From assembly GCF_000003815.2 (NCBI RefSeq), contig NC_049991.1, positions 17,251,083 through 17,315,082 on the forward strand: DNA of 64,000 nucleotides. The letters run 5' to 3'. Shown here piece after piece: positions 9,864-20,300 of the stretch. The notes beneath the pieces are model-generated. The model had not been told where the DNA came from. It did not search any database and saw only the letters and a list, made by a program, of their open reading frames with translations. A program made the translations under genes and the position numbers. Numbering within the stretch: position 1 is the stretch's first letter; each line of letters starts with the position of its first letter. This DNA comes from Branchiostoma floridae. Its lineage: Eukaryota; Chordata; Leptocardii; Amphioxiformes; Branchiostomatidae.

Positions 9864-12321
9864 TTCGAATGCATCATTAGTTGATGCGTGGCGGCTACAG
9901 ACAGTTGAGACCAGGTTATACCATATTACTTAGTTTTAGTTGATGTCGGCCTACATATATGCATCCCCAGTCATCAACAATTTCCTTAGTCCCTTGAGTG
10001 GTCGTACTAGTATGTTGAGACCAGGTTTTACTCTACCACGTAATATCGCGGAGTTGGAGAGGTTTTTTTATTGAACAAACATACAATAGCAAATACAGAT
10101 AGCGGCCCACTAAAGTTACTAAAACTAAATGAAAATGGCAGAAAAGAAAGATAGACAAGACAAGAAAGATAGACAGATAAATGTAAACACGACAAACAAC
10201 AATTAATTGGGTATTGGGCGGTTGAAGCGCAAGTCCTAGGAGTTGTAGTTGATGAAGGCCTCCTCCTAACGTTACAGGTGTGCGAGTATGAGACGATGAC
10301 CCTAGAGTGTTCCACTAACCAGCACATCGCCGTGGTGCATGCCCTGTTCGGCCGGACAGAGACCGAGCCGAACTGCGGCGGGGACAGCTGGTACTTTGGA
10401 AACACGAACTGCCGCAGCATCAACGCCGTGTCCGTCGTGAAGGACCAGTGCGACGGGCGGAGGACCTGCACCGTCACCGCCGACCACGCCGTCTTCGGCG
10501 ACCCCTGCTTCGGCACCTCCAAGTACCTGGAGGTCAAGTACGGGTGCCTAGAGAACGACTCGCATAAAGGTAAGGTCTAGGTCCAAATTCTCAACCCGGG
10601 ACCCGGCCGGGTGGCTTTTGGAAACAAAAGATAGGCAAAAGCACACACAAAAACTTTTAAGAAATAGTAAGGAGTATAATTTGTGCATACTCCTTGGTAA
10701 ATTGTTTAATTTTTCGTTCGGGTGGGCAACTTGTAAAGGTCGTTCGGACCTGTACGTTCCGAACAGGTGGTACCATTTACTCTGTGATAATTTTAAATAA
10801 ACAACTAACGTTACGACAAACCTTCCAGGCAGCAGAGAATGCCTGGTGAGGCCCGCCATGCGGAAGGACTGTGGATGGTCGGGCATCACACGTGACGAGT
10901 GTCTCCTGAAAGGGTGCTGCTTCAATAGCTCCATTCCTGGCGTTGCCTCGTGCTTTTACAAGAAGGGTGGGTCATGTTGTTCGTCTTGATCAGTCTGGCA
11001 ACATGTATACGATATACATTTTTTAATTCTTTGTTGCAGGCACAAGCATGGCCCATTATATAAACCAAATATGCGTAGGCGCATTGAAATATATCATTCT
11101 TTAAAGCTTTATGTGTGCTATTCTATTCAGTTTCGCCTTCAGCTGAGAGTCCAACAGCAAAACAAGACGACCACACCCCGACTGTGACTCATGGCATTTC
11201 AAAGACACCGATGAACACCATGGTTTGTGAATCCAATCATTGACTTTATTTGGAATAACGTTACATTCCCTATTTTATGAATAAGAACTTTATTGCGCAA
11301 CGATCGTACACGGTACAATGTATGGGGGAAAAAAGAAACAAACTTATCATCCTAATTACTAAAACAAGTATTAAAAATAGTACATATGCAGATTATGAAT
11401 ATGGAATGAAATTTGACATTCTAATTTCTAGAACAATAAGAGCTAGCATAAATCATTGATATTATACTACAATCGAGTTGTACACTCAAAGGCCAACCAT
11501 ATGGGAAATTCACCTCGAATAGTTAACGTTGTTACAGTAATACTCAGACTTTGATGAGTGATAAACCCACCTGATCATGACAACATTCGTAGCAGACCTG
11601 TTGTGTAAACAAGCGCCTCCTACTTGGATATCTAAAAACTGCAACGATGTCTCATTTAGAAGAAGTTACCGGACGGACAACAGAATAAAGGAGATAGTCA
11701 CAACATATTCATTTTTTTGTCCGCAACCATTTACACCATCTCTTTTAAATTTTATTTCCATCAGAAGACCACCGATGCGACTGTTTCCATGACCACCAAT
11801 GCCCCACCTGTGGTGAACTCGAAAGGAGCACTGGGAGGTGATGACAAAATAGATATTAGTTTCGACATTTTACCTTATAATGTCTTTTCAACAATATATC
11901 ACAAATTATACTACTTTAGTGATCTTCAATCAGATGAATTGAAGAGAGGCTTTTTGTTCCGGTTCATAGAGCAGCGGGCCTTTGAACATCTGAACGTGTA
12001 AACTGCTTCGTAAACCATGATCTTGACAAACGTTACGGTTTTTTTAATGTCTCCGCAGGTTCAAAGGATAAAGACGACGACGGTGACAACAGCCACCAAT
12101 ACGCCATCTACATCGTCATCGGGATCGTGGTCGTCGCAGTGCCTCTTGGGATAGCCGCGTTCGTGAAGGTGTTCTACTGTTCGAAGCCTGTGGACAAGAT
12201 GGCGGCCCCCGCCCCCGTCCACTTCACCTCGGGGTCAGGTGATGCCACCATCACCTTCGATAACCCTCACTATGAGGAGAAGACTCCGTCTGCCCCGGGA
12301 TATGTTCCGATGAAAGAGTAG
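148..12321 (+). CDS. Mosaic type I membrane protein (fucolectin-FAMeT-kringle-FAMeT-CBD-kringle-SUEL-trefoil-TM), 3' part
   Basis: This is the 3' portion of a multi-exon gene; its start lies before the window. Exons read here: 148-328, 1401-1640, 2613-2804, 3923-4186, 4531-4640, 5112-5265, 5690-5881, 6546-6722, 6877-7128, 9332-9361 (mini-exon, less sure), 10278-10569, 10829-10966, 11131-11222, 11765-11837 and 12059-12321 (stop TAG). All have GT-AG borders and, apart from one junction before the SUEL exon, compatible phases, mostly phase 1. The product should expose several carbohydrate- or protein-binding modules outside the cell, cross the membrane once and end in an 80-residue-scale tail with endocytic and signalling-like motifs. 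A role as a recognition or scavenger receptor is inferred from the domains, not known. I do not recognise a named orthologue. Confidence 0.85.
393..850. repeat. Minisatellite, 43-bp unit, about ten copies
   Basis: A 43-base unit containing GCCATCCACACACCAGTAGA and CCTGTCCTTGGTGCTGAA repeats about ten times with few changes. Because 43 is not a multiple of three and stops are rare in the unit, open frames appear in all three minus-strand frames; these are not genes. Confidence 0.9.
851..1400. other. Intron without recognisable feature
   Basis: This is AT-rich intron between the fucolectin exon and the first FAMeT exon. I see no gene or clear repeat in it. Confidence 0.6.
1401..1640 (+). CDS. 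Exon: FAMeT domain 1, N-terminal half
   Basis: It encodes DCLTRVTG, then [20 protein letters not shown], a segment with [11 protein letters not shown] and an IRRQEQG end. This is the N-terminal half of the farnesoic acid O-methyltransferase-like (Methyltransf_FA) domain; animal copies inside extracellular mosaics are probably binding modules, not enzymes. The acceptor is TACTACAG and the donor AATAG|GTCTGT. Phase is 1 on both sides. Confidence 0.85.
2613..2804 (+). CDS. Exon: FAMeT domain 1, C-terminal half
   Basis: It encodes [20 protein letters not shown], then a stretch with [19 protein letters not shown], the second half of the FAMeT fold. It joins 1401-1640 in phase 1 and is clearly paralogous to exon 5690-5881. 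A foldback MITE begins about six bases after its donor. Confidence 0.87.
2811..3045. mobile_element. Foldback MITE (CCCCCTTTCC/ACTGCGACC family), copy 1
   Basis: The left arm at about 2811-2865 and the right arm at about 2985-3045 are imperfect inverted repeats of roughly 55 bases that share CTTTCC, GACGGTG, GCGCTCT and CTGCGAC. Related copies lie at 16465-16678 and 29897-30231. No coding capacity is present, so a non-autonomous element is inferred. Confidence 0.75.
3203..3830 (+). pseudogene. Tandem decayed partial copies of the first kringle exon
   Basis: Four copies begin at about 3215, 3411, 3615 and 3767, each preceded by the same TTTTACAG-type acceptor context as the real exon at 3923. 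Copy 1 has a 7-base duplication (GGTCTGC) that shifts frame. Copy 2 has lost its acceptor (ACAG to ACAT). Copies 1 and 2 break off just after FWYPNA, so they lack the NYCRNPDG and PWCF half. Copies 3 and 4 are shorter still, and copy 4 has an early stop. None has a matching donor, so they look like dead exons. Confidence 0.85.
3923..4186 (+). CDS. Exon: kringle domain 1
   Basis: This is a complete kringle, with [41 protein letters not shown] and FCDVTTC giving the six cysteines of the triple-loop fold. The residues DPDVRW suggest an at least partly preserved ligand pocket (inference). Phase is 1 on both sides. It is the only copy of the local array that is intact. Confidence 0.95.
4531..4640 (+). 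CDS. Exon: linker plus start of FAMeT domain 2
   Basis: It encodes a Thr/Pro linker ([16 protein letters not shown]) and then [17 protein letters not shown], which matches the start of FAMeT domain 1. The donor is GAG|GTTTTG and the exon leaves in phase 0, so this second FAMeT copy has an intron that the first copy lacks. Confidence 0.85.
5112..5265 (+). CDS. Exon: FAMeT domain 2, middle part
   Basis: It encodes [20 protein letters not shown], then [10 protein letters not shown] and IRRGRQG, and continues directly from FPFE of exon 4531-4640. The acceptor is ATCATCAG and the donor GACAG|GTGCC; phase is 0 in and 1 out. Confidence 0.87.
5690..5881 (+). CDS. Exon: FAMeT domain 2, C-terminal half
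   Basis: It encodes [20 protein letters not shown] and [19 protein letters not shown], close to exon 2613-2804 and of equal length (192 bases, phase 1 to 1). The two FAMeT domains thus flank kringle 1. A small foldback element starts a few bases after the donor. Confidence 0.88.
5887..6134. mobile_element. Short foldback MITE with GCTTGCGTCACTG arms
   Basis: The arms at about 5887-5926 and 6092-6134 are near-perfect inverted repeats (shared words CTCTCACTG, ACTTGCGTC, GCTTGCGTCACTG). It resembles the ends of the larger elements at 31378 and 35717 and may be a deletion derivative of that family. Confidence 0.8.
6546..6722 (+). CDS. Exon: Cys-rich chitin-binding (hevein)-like module
   Basis: It encodes [18 protein letters not shown], then [20 protein letters not shown] and CVDYR. 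The CC-S-x-x-G-x-CG-x4-YC spacing resembles type 1 chitin-binding domains. Nine cysteines are visible, but the N-terminal spacing differs from hevein. Chitin binding is a guess from the pattern. Phase is 1 on both sides. Confidence 0.75.
6877..7128 (+). CDS. Exon: kringle domain 2
   Basis: It encodes [42 protein letters not shown] and LCDVPKCG, a full kringle with six cysteines. It differs strongly from kringle 1, so the two are old paralogues. Phase is 1 on both sides. Confidence 0.95.
7131..7411. repeat. CA/TG microsatellite
   Basis: About 280 bases of interrupted (CA)n start three bases after the kringle 2 donor. Long Cys/Val open frames on the minus strand here are artefacts. Confidence 0.95.
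7440..8155 (+). mobile_element. 3' end of a non-LTR retrotransposon (LINE) with RT C-terminal tail
   Basis: The reading frame 7440-7892 contains [40 protein letters not shown] and a conserved end, the zinc-knuckle-like C-terminus found in CR1/jockey-like reverse transcriptase proteins. It is followed by an AT-rich tail ending in ATAAAATAAAAATAA near 8140-8150. The upstream part is missing, consistent with 5' truncation on insertion in the intron. Confidence 0.85.
8190..9124. mobile_element. Non-autonomous mariner-like element with long TIRs
   Basis: The element starts CGAGGGTGCTTCAAAAAGTA and ends with the near-exact reverse complement. It is flanked on both sides by TA (8188-8189 and 9125-9126), the Tc1/mariner target duplication. 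The arms align for about 150 bases with roughly 80 percent identity. The 935-base body has no transposase frame. Confidence 0.9.
9332..9361 (+). CDS. Candidate 30-base mini-exon
   Basis: The acceptor TTTATACAG and donor CTAG|GTAAGAC flank exactly 30 bases that keep phase 1 to 1 and would encode [10 protein letters not shown]. The splice sites are good but the exon is very short and has no domain, so transcript evidence would decide. Confidence 0.5.
   Translation, partial: ETSVTKNLN
9829..9863. repeat. AATC tetranucleotide repeat
   Basis: About eight tandem AATC units lie in the intron. The rest of 9362-10248 shows nothing I can identify. Confidence 0.9.
10278..10569 (+). CDS. Exon: SUEL/Gal-lectin (rhamnose-binding lectin) domain
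   Basis: It encodes [59 protein letters not shown], the full set of RBL-type lectin landmarks. The strongest acceptor (TAACGTTACAG) puts the start at 10278 in phase 0, which does not match the phase-1 end of the exon before. An acceptor at 10248 (start 10249) keeps phase 1 and adds [10 protein letters not shown], a plausible first strand, but has a poor pyrimidine tract. Which one is used, or whether an exon is missing, is open. Confidence 0.9.
10829..10966 (+). CDS. Exon: trefoil (P-type) domain
   Basis: It encodes [32 protein letters not shown] and VASCFYKK, the six-cysteine trefoil pattern with DCGW-x-GIT and GCCF. Trefoil domains act in mucosal protein contacts and in some glycosidases. 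Phase is 1 on both sides. Confidence 0.93.
11131..11222 (+). CDS. Exon: Ser/Thr/Pro-rich juxtamembrane linker, part 1
   Basis: It encodes [20 protein letters not shown], then [11 protein letters not shown]. Low complexity and Thr-rich, it is probably an O-glycosylated stalk (inference). The acceptor is TCTATTCAG; phase is 1 in and 0 out. Confidence 0.65.
11765..11837 (+). CDS. Exon: Thr-rich linker, part 2
   Basis: It encodes [20 protein letters not shown], then GALG, and continues the stalk. The acceptor is TTTCCATCAG and the donor GGGAG|GTGATG; phase is 0 in and 1 out, fitting its neighbours. Confidence 0.65.
12059..12321 (+). CDS. Terminal exon: transmembrane helix and cytoplasmic tail
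   Basis: After an acidic patch ([13 protein letters not shown]) comes the hydrophobic helix [20 protein letters not shown], then FVKVFYCSK and a tail ending in GYVPMKE before TAG. The tail holds FDNPHY, which fits the FxNPxY clathrin-adaptor/PTB signal, and YVPM, which fits the YxxM SH2-docking pattern for PI3-kinase p85. Type I topology follows from the extracellular modules upstream. Confidence 0.9.
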
Positions 12322-13578
12322 TCAAACCATCGGCAGGGGGGAAACACAAAGACTACATGCTAATTCATAAATTCTGATTCAGCAATGGATCGACCAAGGT
12401 CAATGAGAGAGTGACCACTTGTGCCTTTATAGATACATGCGCCATTTTGTCGATGGGCAACAAAATTTGACATGTAATTCATTGTGACAAAAGATGGGAG
12501 TTAGATATTGGTGCTGTCTTTTACAACGACAGAAAACGTTACTGAAGAAATGTTCTGAACTTAGCGTGTAGTCTTTGTGTCTTTCTTCTAAATTGATGGC
12601 ACCCTTTTGACCATTTAGTTCAATTTTGAACAGGCTTTTGAGAATATAATGACAGAATTTGTTGGATGACCACGTGTGAAGATTAGCTTGAAAAAATCAG
12701 GTGATACTGCGAGATAATGTAAACTGTCTCTGCAACCAAGCTGACAATAACGGGCTCATGGAATGTCATTCAATTTTTTATTTATTTTGCATGAAATATG
12801 CAACGAGACGTATTTATCACTCAGCATCAAGTGTTGATAGTATAACTTTCATATATTATTCTGAATAGTTAGTGTTAACTTGTAACAAACCAAACCAAAC
12901 TCATCATGAATTGATGTATACAAGTATGCAATTGGAAGAGATATCTAATGCGTGTAGCTCTAACATAGTATTCAGTCTACCGTGGATAGTTTGTGATGTC
13001 TACGGGCCTGTAGGAGCTCTCCGCCGCCCAGGTAAACCATGACACTCGGTGGTAGTTCTACGCCGATGGAGTTAATTGGGCCTCAACACCGTACATGTAG
13101 CACTACAAGAACAACCGAGCGCCGTTGTTCATATGTACCCAGCGGTGGAGAGATCGTAATAGCTAATACCCCGAAGAGAGCACATGTACACTCAATACAA
13201 GTTAGACTAGATACCATGTTAGTGTAGCTGTGAAAGGACAGTCAGTAAGAAGAATCTTTGATGCTACTTTTGTTTCACGGCCTATGCCATCGATAAAATG
13301 CACGTAAAGATATTCAATTGATTTTTTTGTTTAATTGGAATCAATTTTTACCGTTGATTTCTCCTCGAGATTATGATATCTCCATAGAGTATAGACAATT
13401 TGCTAGCTGAATGTTAGACAAAGATATTTCAAGACTCGGCGATTTTATGGCTTTTGAAACAGCATGCGCAATGCTAGTCTTAATTCTTTATATGCTCACA
13501 ATCATTAAACTGCTACATTATTCAAAGTTGACGACAACATTTTACTATCATCTTTATTTTCTGTCTGAACATTGCTTT

Positions 13579-13594
13579 AATAAACAGAAATAAA
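13579..13594 (+). terminator. Possible polyadenylation signals of gene 1
   Basis: Two AATAAA hexamers (13579 and 13589) lie about 1.26 kb after the stop in otherwise unannotated AT-rich sequence. This is a plausible 3' UTR end, not proved. Confidence 0.4.
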
Positions 13595-15099
13595 ACAAAT
13601 TGCAGCATGTCCAAAATGTGAAAAAAATTGTTTTTTTTTATCGATATCATGTGTTTCATTGCGCTTGCAATCGTTTTCACAGAGTCAGATAAATCGAATG
13701 CGAAAAATCGCCACAGTGACTGCAGTTCAGGAGCAATCTACCAGGAGGTCCGAACTCGCAGAACTTCTTCCTTACATCAAAATCTTTCTGGTTCTAAAAA
13801 ATGAAGACCATAGTATGTCCAGAGGCAAAAGATACAGAAAACGGATGTTCTGCTGCAGTACCAAGGTTACACACCAGCATGGGCTCATAATTGACCTTGA
13901 CCGTTGTCTTCCCAACACCTGCCCACATACCAAATATCAGCACAATCCATCGTATACGTAGGATTATTAAGTTTTGGCCAGAATTATCGAAATATCCGGA
14001 AACACAGACGCGCACACACACACATCACACACATACACACACTCGCACACACCAAACCAATACCACAACTTTTCATAGCTCCTCAGTTGAAGACTAGCTG
14101 ACATCTGTCAAAATATCCTCAAAAGATCAAAACAACCACACCCCCCCCCTTGTTGTTGTCGCCCGTTTACTTGAACAATCGTTTCCTCTTCGCAATGATA
14201 ACTGATCAAAACAATCACCCAACATAAACACGGTGTGACTGGTTGTTTGAAGCCGTCACGTTCACAATTTTGTATAGGTAAAATACACTTGTTAACACCA
14301 GAATTGCGCAATCTTGAACACGGCTTGTGCAACGCACCTACCCTGTAACTGGTCGGTTTGGTTACCAGCTGACTTTAAAGAACGACGCCCCAAGTTGGAC
14401 AACATAAATCATTATAAACACGACATCTTCCTGCACAAAATCGTTCCGAATCACCTTAACATGAAAATAGAGAGAAAATTGGATTTTTTAAACTTCTTAG
14501 GTAAAGTAGAACTTTCTTATATCACAAACATGCAAAGAGCAAAGTTTGTTCAATACCGGCAATAAAGAAGATACAGCCGCTCTACCCCCCCCCCCCCCCA
14601 ACGAACACAGGTTGACACGTGCCATGTATGTTTCCGACACGTGCCTTGACGTGACTTGATTTTTCAATTCAATGTGAAGTTAACTGAATGTGAACACATT
14701 GGACACATTTGCTGTTGGTTGTTTTCAACTGTAACATTTGTAATTTTGAAAATGCCATTGTCCTGCAGGACAGATGTTGGGCACAGTGAGTGTTGCGCAA
14801 TCTCCAGTCCGTCTTGTGCAACGTACTTGGTACTGATCGGTTTGGTTAGCGGCTGGCTTAAATGAACGACGCCCAATTTGATAGGAACTACCTAAATCAT
14901 TATAGATACAGCATGTGTTTTTTTCACAAACACCCACACGTGGACATGGAGAAATGCTGTATTTGTCAAACTGTGATCTTCTAGCATGTATGTAAAGAAA
15001 AACTTAATCACATCAGAACTGAAGCAAAAAGTAGAAGCAACGTTCTGGCGACGAAATGGAAAGGTCATTTCACCCCCCCCCCCACTCCCCCCTGACACA

Positions 15100-15775
15100 T
15101 GCCTTCTATATTTTTTATTTTTTTTATTGCAACAGATAAATACATAACATGATGGCGACACACTCAAGCTCAACATGCTTATTTTCGTGCCGTCATCAGG
15201 AACAAACTGAGAGTACAAAAGAACATTGAAACAAATACAGACAAGCAAAGCATATAACAAAAGTAATGTTAAGTAACACCATATAACAAAATCATAGAAC
15301 ATAAGAAATTACATTTGAGTATTGGTGGATATTCGGACAGGTACTCCGGGCCAAGCTGGTAGGATAGAGATTCACTTATTCAAATCTTTTTGTTTCTTTT
15401 ATGAATGATTGTACATGCTGTAGAAGTTTTGTGTTAATTGAGTTGGATAGAAATGCGGACCCTCGAATCATTAAATGGACTAAATCATTATCCGAGAGAT
15501 TGTCCATGTTAATAGCAAATCCAACCAGCTTATGCAAGTTGCTGAGGAGGGAGATACGGTATTGGGTGTAGTTGGGGCAGTACAAAAAATAATGATGAAT
15601 ACTTTCACAATGATGGCCACAGGCGCAAGCACTACTAGTAACAAGATTGCGAGAGTACAAGTTGGAGTTTAAACTATAAGTACCTAGGCGGAAACGAGTG
15701 AGAACAGCGCAAGTGAAACGAGGACCTATGCTGAAGTATGGAACAGAGACAGGGCGCACGGATTTGACCATTTTT
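15100..15775 (-). mobile_element. 3' end of a LINE, reverse strand
   Basis: The minus-strand frame 15771-15376 contains FTCAVLTRFRLGTYSLNSNL, SACACGHHCESIHHYFLYC and an end like that of the LINE at 7440. The non-coding part extends toward 15100, where the reverse strand ends in an A-rich stretch. It is a 5'-truncated copy of a related but distinct family. Confidence 0.82.
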
Positions 15776-16464
15776 TTCTTAAAGTGAGGAAGACTTAAGG
15801 AACGATCTGCTAGGGTAATTTTATTCTATAAAATCGTATTTCTGACACGTATCTTTCTCTGAGGCTACTTTTGAGCAATATTGTTCATTCAGTAAAACGC
15901 TAACTAATTGAAACATGTGCGGTTTGTAGTTGTAAACAGTTAATGTTGGTAAGGCCATGTTAATTCGACTAACATATGGATGATATCCAAATTTGCCAAG
16001 TCAAAGTCAAAAATAAAGAATATCTTGTTCGGTATACTATACTCCTGGTCCTGGTCAGTTACATCTCATAATGAAAGCAACGTTTTGCCCAAAGTCTTTC
16101 TTTCCACGCTCACATCATTTGTTTTGGGGGTTCCTAGAGGACGTAACAATTATTATCAAATTAATGTGGCCTAAGGCATGAAGGTCAATGTACTGAACCA
16201 TCGGTCAATGACACAGAGATTGCGCAATGTTCCACCAACGTGCCATGTACGCTGGTACCACTCGGTACCCCTCAGGTAGTAGCACCACAATTAAAAACGA
16301 GACACATCCATCATCAAAAACCCTACGCCCATCTTTAGACAGAGATAACAATAGAAGCGGGCAAAGCATGGCAAGGAAGGGCAAGGATCTATATCACGAG
16401 AGTAAAGTTCAACGTGTTATATAGCGATAGGTCTATGACGACTCAATGACTGTGGTTACATGTT

Positions 16465-16678
16465 ATACCCACTTTCCACTGGGACAGCGCTCTAGTCGCA
16501 CTCTCTCTGCGACCTGAATTTGACAGATCGCTCAACGAATTGTATAGAAAAGAAACGAATCTTTTTACACTTTGTACATTTTATTGTCTTCTCGTTCACA
16601 TTTTACATTTTTTCTATGATATACCGAGTATGAAAGTTAAGGTCGCCGCGATCGCCGTCTGGTGGAAAGGGGGTATTA
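16465..16678. mobile_element. Foldback MITE (CCCCCTTTCC/ACTGCGACC family), copy 2
   Basis: The left arm starts ATACCCACTTTCCACTGGGA, and the right arm ends with GGTGGAAAGGGGGTAT. The arms are imperfect inverted repeats like those at 2811 and 29897. Confidence 0.75.
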
Positions 16679-17202
16679 GTATCATTCACTATCTGTTGGA
16701 CGGAAGTCTTTGTACGTTCGCCGTATTATCGACGTTATCATCAATGTCTTGACAAATAAACGCCGGCCATACGAAATAATTACCGTTAGGGACAAAAATG
16801 ATAGTTTGAGACGGCCTTGCCAGGTGTACGTCATCGCCGTAGGCTTTACATAATTAGTGACAGACATATTTAGGGAGGGAGTAAATGGTTTGAGGGAGAG
16901 CGAAAAGAGCTAAAAACAATATATAGACATTAAGAACAATCGAGTAATCTTCATGAAAATCAATTAAAACAACTTGAGACACGCAAAACGACAATTTTTC
17001 TCACTATAACGTCGACAGTGTCAACATATTAAGACACACACACAATTGATAAATGAGGTCGGTTAACCCTTGACATAGAAAGACTAGTCATCATAACCAC
17101 GCCAGTGCACTTGAAAGGGTGTTCTATCACGAAGCCACTGTCATTATAACGCAATTTGTCCTTTTGCAGACTAAAATAATTACCGCAGACGTAGATAATT
17201 GA

Positions 17203-17337
17203 TTATTATATGCGAAGACCCGTCAAGAAACAGTCAGTCTGTCAGTCGGAGTCCTGCCTGCCTGCAGCGCTCTGTGTGTCGGTCCGCTGTTGTGAGGAGA
17301 GGACTCTCCGGGGCACAGAACCCGACTTCGTGTCAAC
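17203..17337 (+). promoter_or_regulatory. Candidate promoter and 5' UTR of gene 2
   Basis: A TATA-like TTATTATATG at 17203-17212 lies about 20-30 bases before CAGTCAGTCTGTCAG, which could hold an initiator. The following leader runs to the ATG at 17338 in a strong Kozak context (CAAC-ATG-G). This is read from motifs only. Confidence 0.35.
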
Positions 17338-17342
17338 ATGGG
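17338..17342 (+). CDS. Start exon with five coding bases
   Basis: ATGGG is followed by the donor GTAAGT, so the exon contributes Met and two bases of Gly. The next exon supplies T to complete GGT. The ATG has A at -3 and G at +4. The choice rests on the exact phase fit with the signal-peptide exon at 21253. Confidence 0.75.
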
Positions 17343-20300
17343 GTAAGTTTGTCATCTTCTTGTTAACTTAAAATGCTTGGAATACAGCAGTATTGTATGA
17401 GCTCCATGTATAGAAAGATTTTACCCGTAACCTAGCTGAAAATGGACCGAATGCGTACTCCTGAAACAAAAAAAAATAGAGTTTAACTTTAAGGTGAGAA
17501 ATTAGACTTAGTACAGATTGCCCTGTCGTAGCTGTGACTGCAGTGCGCCTCTTTTGCACGTAGTTGAAGTAATACTGGAATATGTTGCAAAGATGCTGGT
17601 ATACTTGGCGGCTTTGGATAGCAAAATTCACAGGAGGCCCGAGTGGCGACTCGTCCATACGGCAAAAAGGACCCTGGTTGACTTGCCCCCGCGGTCCCAC
17701 AAAACAGGCCATACGACAAGATTGACGTTGCGAAATCGCAGTGATTCGTCGGTAGGTTTTTCTGTACTAACCTTTTCACTCACCAGACCACAAGATCTTT
17801 GAGACATCTTTTGGAAGTAATTGCAGAGCAAATCTTCCTTTCTTGCCGTTTTTCAAACCCGACAAGCGCATGTTTTGCAAGTATTTTCTCCAGGACTTTG
17901 TATCGAAGAACTTTAATCACAGAACCGAAGACTGTTGTCACAATCTTAGGATTAGTTTTCTGGCTGGTCAAGAACTGATTAAGTTTCTTCTTGATTCATT
18001 GGCTCATTTCTGTGCTTAACAGTAAAAGTTTTGGCTGATGGAATACTATTTCCAGCGATATGACATTGGCCCCAACCCAGTTCAAAAATAGCGTGGCCGA
18101 CAGATACAATGCGACAACGCTTCACCAGGCCATTTCCAGCCCTTCCAATGGCGCACCGCGGCAGAAACTCAACCCTTCCCAACCCATGTCCAACCAGGCC
18201 AAGACAGAGTACCGTTGCACAGGACCTCTTTTAATACCGCGCCGAGGCAAGATTCCCAACCGCACCGCAGCCGCCACGCCGTGCAGAGAGTCTATGCAGT
18301 TTTCTTTTCCTTCCGCGAGAGAAAGTAGTCCGTTCCATGAATTCGGGCGTCAATAACCCTTACAAGAAAGCTTGTTATCCGCGTATCTTCCTAATTTCAT
18401 GTTTGTACAGTATTTCAGCCTCATTTTCAAGTCATATAGATTTTGACCCGATGTTTTGTTCCTTTTCTGTCACAATACGACCCTAAATCTGGTGGCTTTT
18501 GTGTGATTTTCCTTCTTGTCTTGTAACCTATGAATGTATGAATGAATGAATGAATAAATAAATCTGATATAAAGTCAAAAGGAAATCTAGTGTAAAAGAA
18601 AGAGCAAATTGTCAGAAGAGAGAGAAAAGGGCATGATAAGAGACCCGTCTGTAACGTGTGTAATCTGTAATCATACCATTGTGAGCTCAGGGTTACCTGT
18701 ACGGTGATGAGACTGTTGCCGTCCCGCCTAGTCATTATATCACATGCCGGGAATTTTACGAGATTTGTTTCAATTCCTTCTCTACGGGATGGGAGTAATG
18801 AGAAAGACCGCTTGGAATGATAGAAAGTCAGAAAAAGGCCAGTATATTATAGCCAGGGGCCAGTGAAACACCACTAAGCCGACCCGTGGAGAAAAGTTTC
18901 CAAGCTAAGGCGATCATTCCAACATACAATTATTTTACATTTTAACCCTCATCCGACCGATACATTTTTACGACGAATCTGACCGTATGGGGTCATTTTT
19001 GACCCCATTTTGTTCTGCTCATAGACATGTTTCTGCTGGCTTATTTGATCATTTCTTTGTATTTAATGTTTCACCAATCTATGAAAAATATTTTGACAAG
19101 TTTTGGTGGCAGCAATTTTTACTCATTATCATAATTTATGCAGAAAATGAGGAGAAACCACATTTTGCTCTAAAAATCTACCATACTCCACTTACTTTAA
19201 CAATGTTTTTGTCTTAGCAATTTCTAATCAATAATTTTGATGCTACATTAATACTGATAGCATAATCATGTTTTTTGACAAGAAAAGATACAATATTTGT
19301 GAAAAGTAATGAATTTTTTGCTTAATTAAGCACCGTACTCCGTCACCTAAATACATACATACAATAACTCTTGTCTATTTTCCCGCAAAGATTTTTCTTG
19401 TAGGTTCCTTCTGCACATTCTGTCCATATATTGTTTTTTTATTAATTAGAAACATTTTCACTTTCATTAGCATAGGTGATTAGTGCCTATTATCATAATT
19501 TATGCAGAATGTCTAAAAACTGTGTTTTACACTAAAATACTATATTTATTTCAAAATATTCGGTGTTTATTCATCTAAGCAACTATAACTTGCTGCTGTA
19601 ATAGCAATGATGAGGAATGCCTGTTATTTTATTGAAATTTCTTGATCTTTACGTAATTAGTGATTCATAATTGGCTGGGGTCATTTTTGACCCCACCGAA
19701 CCAGACACAAACTTTCAAGTACAGCTTATACAATAATGGGCAAAACTCGGTGAAAAATTGGTAGATCCCGTAAAACATGTATACAAACAAATTCATGGAA
19801 GGAATTTTTTCTCAGATGAAAAATGTTTATATGGCAGGTAAATAGTCTACTACCAATTAAGGGAATCAATGATATCACCTACCATTAATTGTCTAAACTA
19901 CCCATTCACTGTACCACGTAGAAATAGTTTTTTTGACGCTTCTCTGCTGCTTGTTTTCTGTAGTCAGCTGCGACTAAGTGAAAGTAATTGGATGATTGGT
20001 TGTAGCTTCAGCTGTGGGCTGCTCGCAAAGGAAATAAATTATGGTAATTTTAACGTCACAATGGAAACGAGTTTTCGCCCTCTCCCAGAATGCTGCGGGC
20101 GCGTGCGAAGTTTTGTTTATGCTCACTCGCTTGAAGCCAATGTGTGAATATTCATGAGATTTCTGACGTTTCCATTGTGTTTTCATGAATATGCATGACC
20201 ACGGTAAAGCCCCCAAACTTTTCATGGGTGGACCTGTTAGTCGACCGGACGTTGTTTTTGCCTCCTCTCGCACGCAATGTAAGTTGCTGCGGGCGTGTGC

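Larger units (their letters stand above)
12322..17190. other. 3' UTR and intergenic region with repeat debris
   Basis: No gene is recognised between the gene 1 stop and the gene 2 start. The stretch holds a CA repeat (about 14007-14055), poly-C tracts near 14143, 14587 and 15071, a diverged duplication (about 14290-14420 against 14775-14910, both with GATCGGTTTGGTTA-like text), a LINE tail and a MITE listed separately. Confidence 0.6.
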
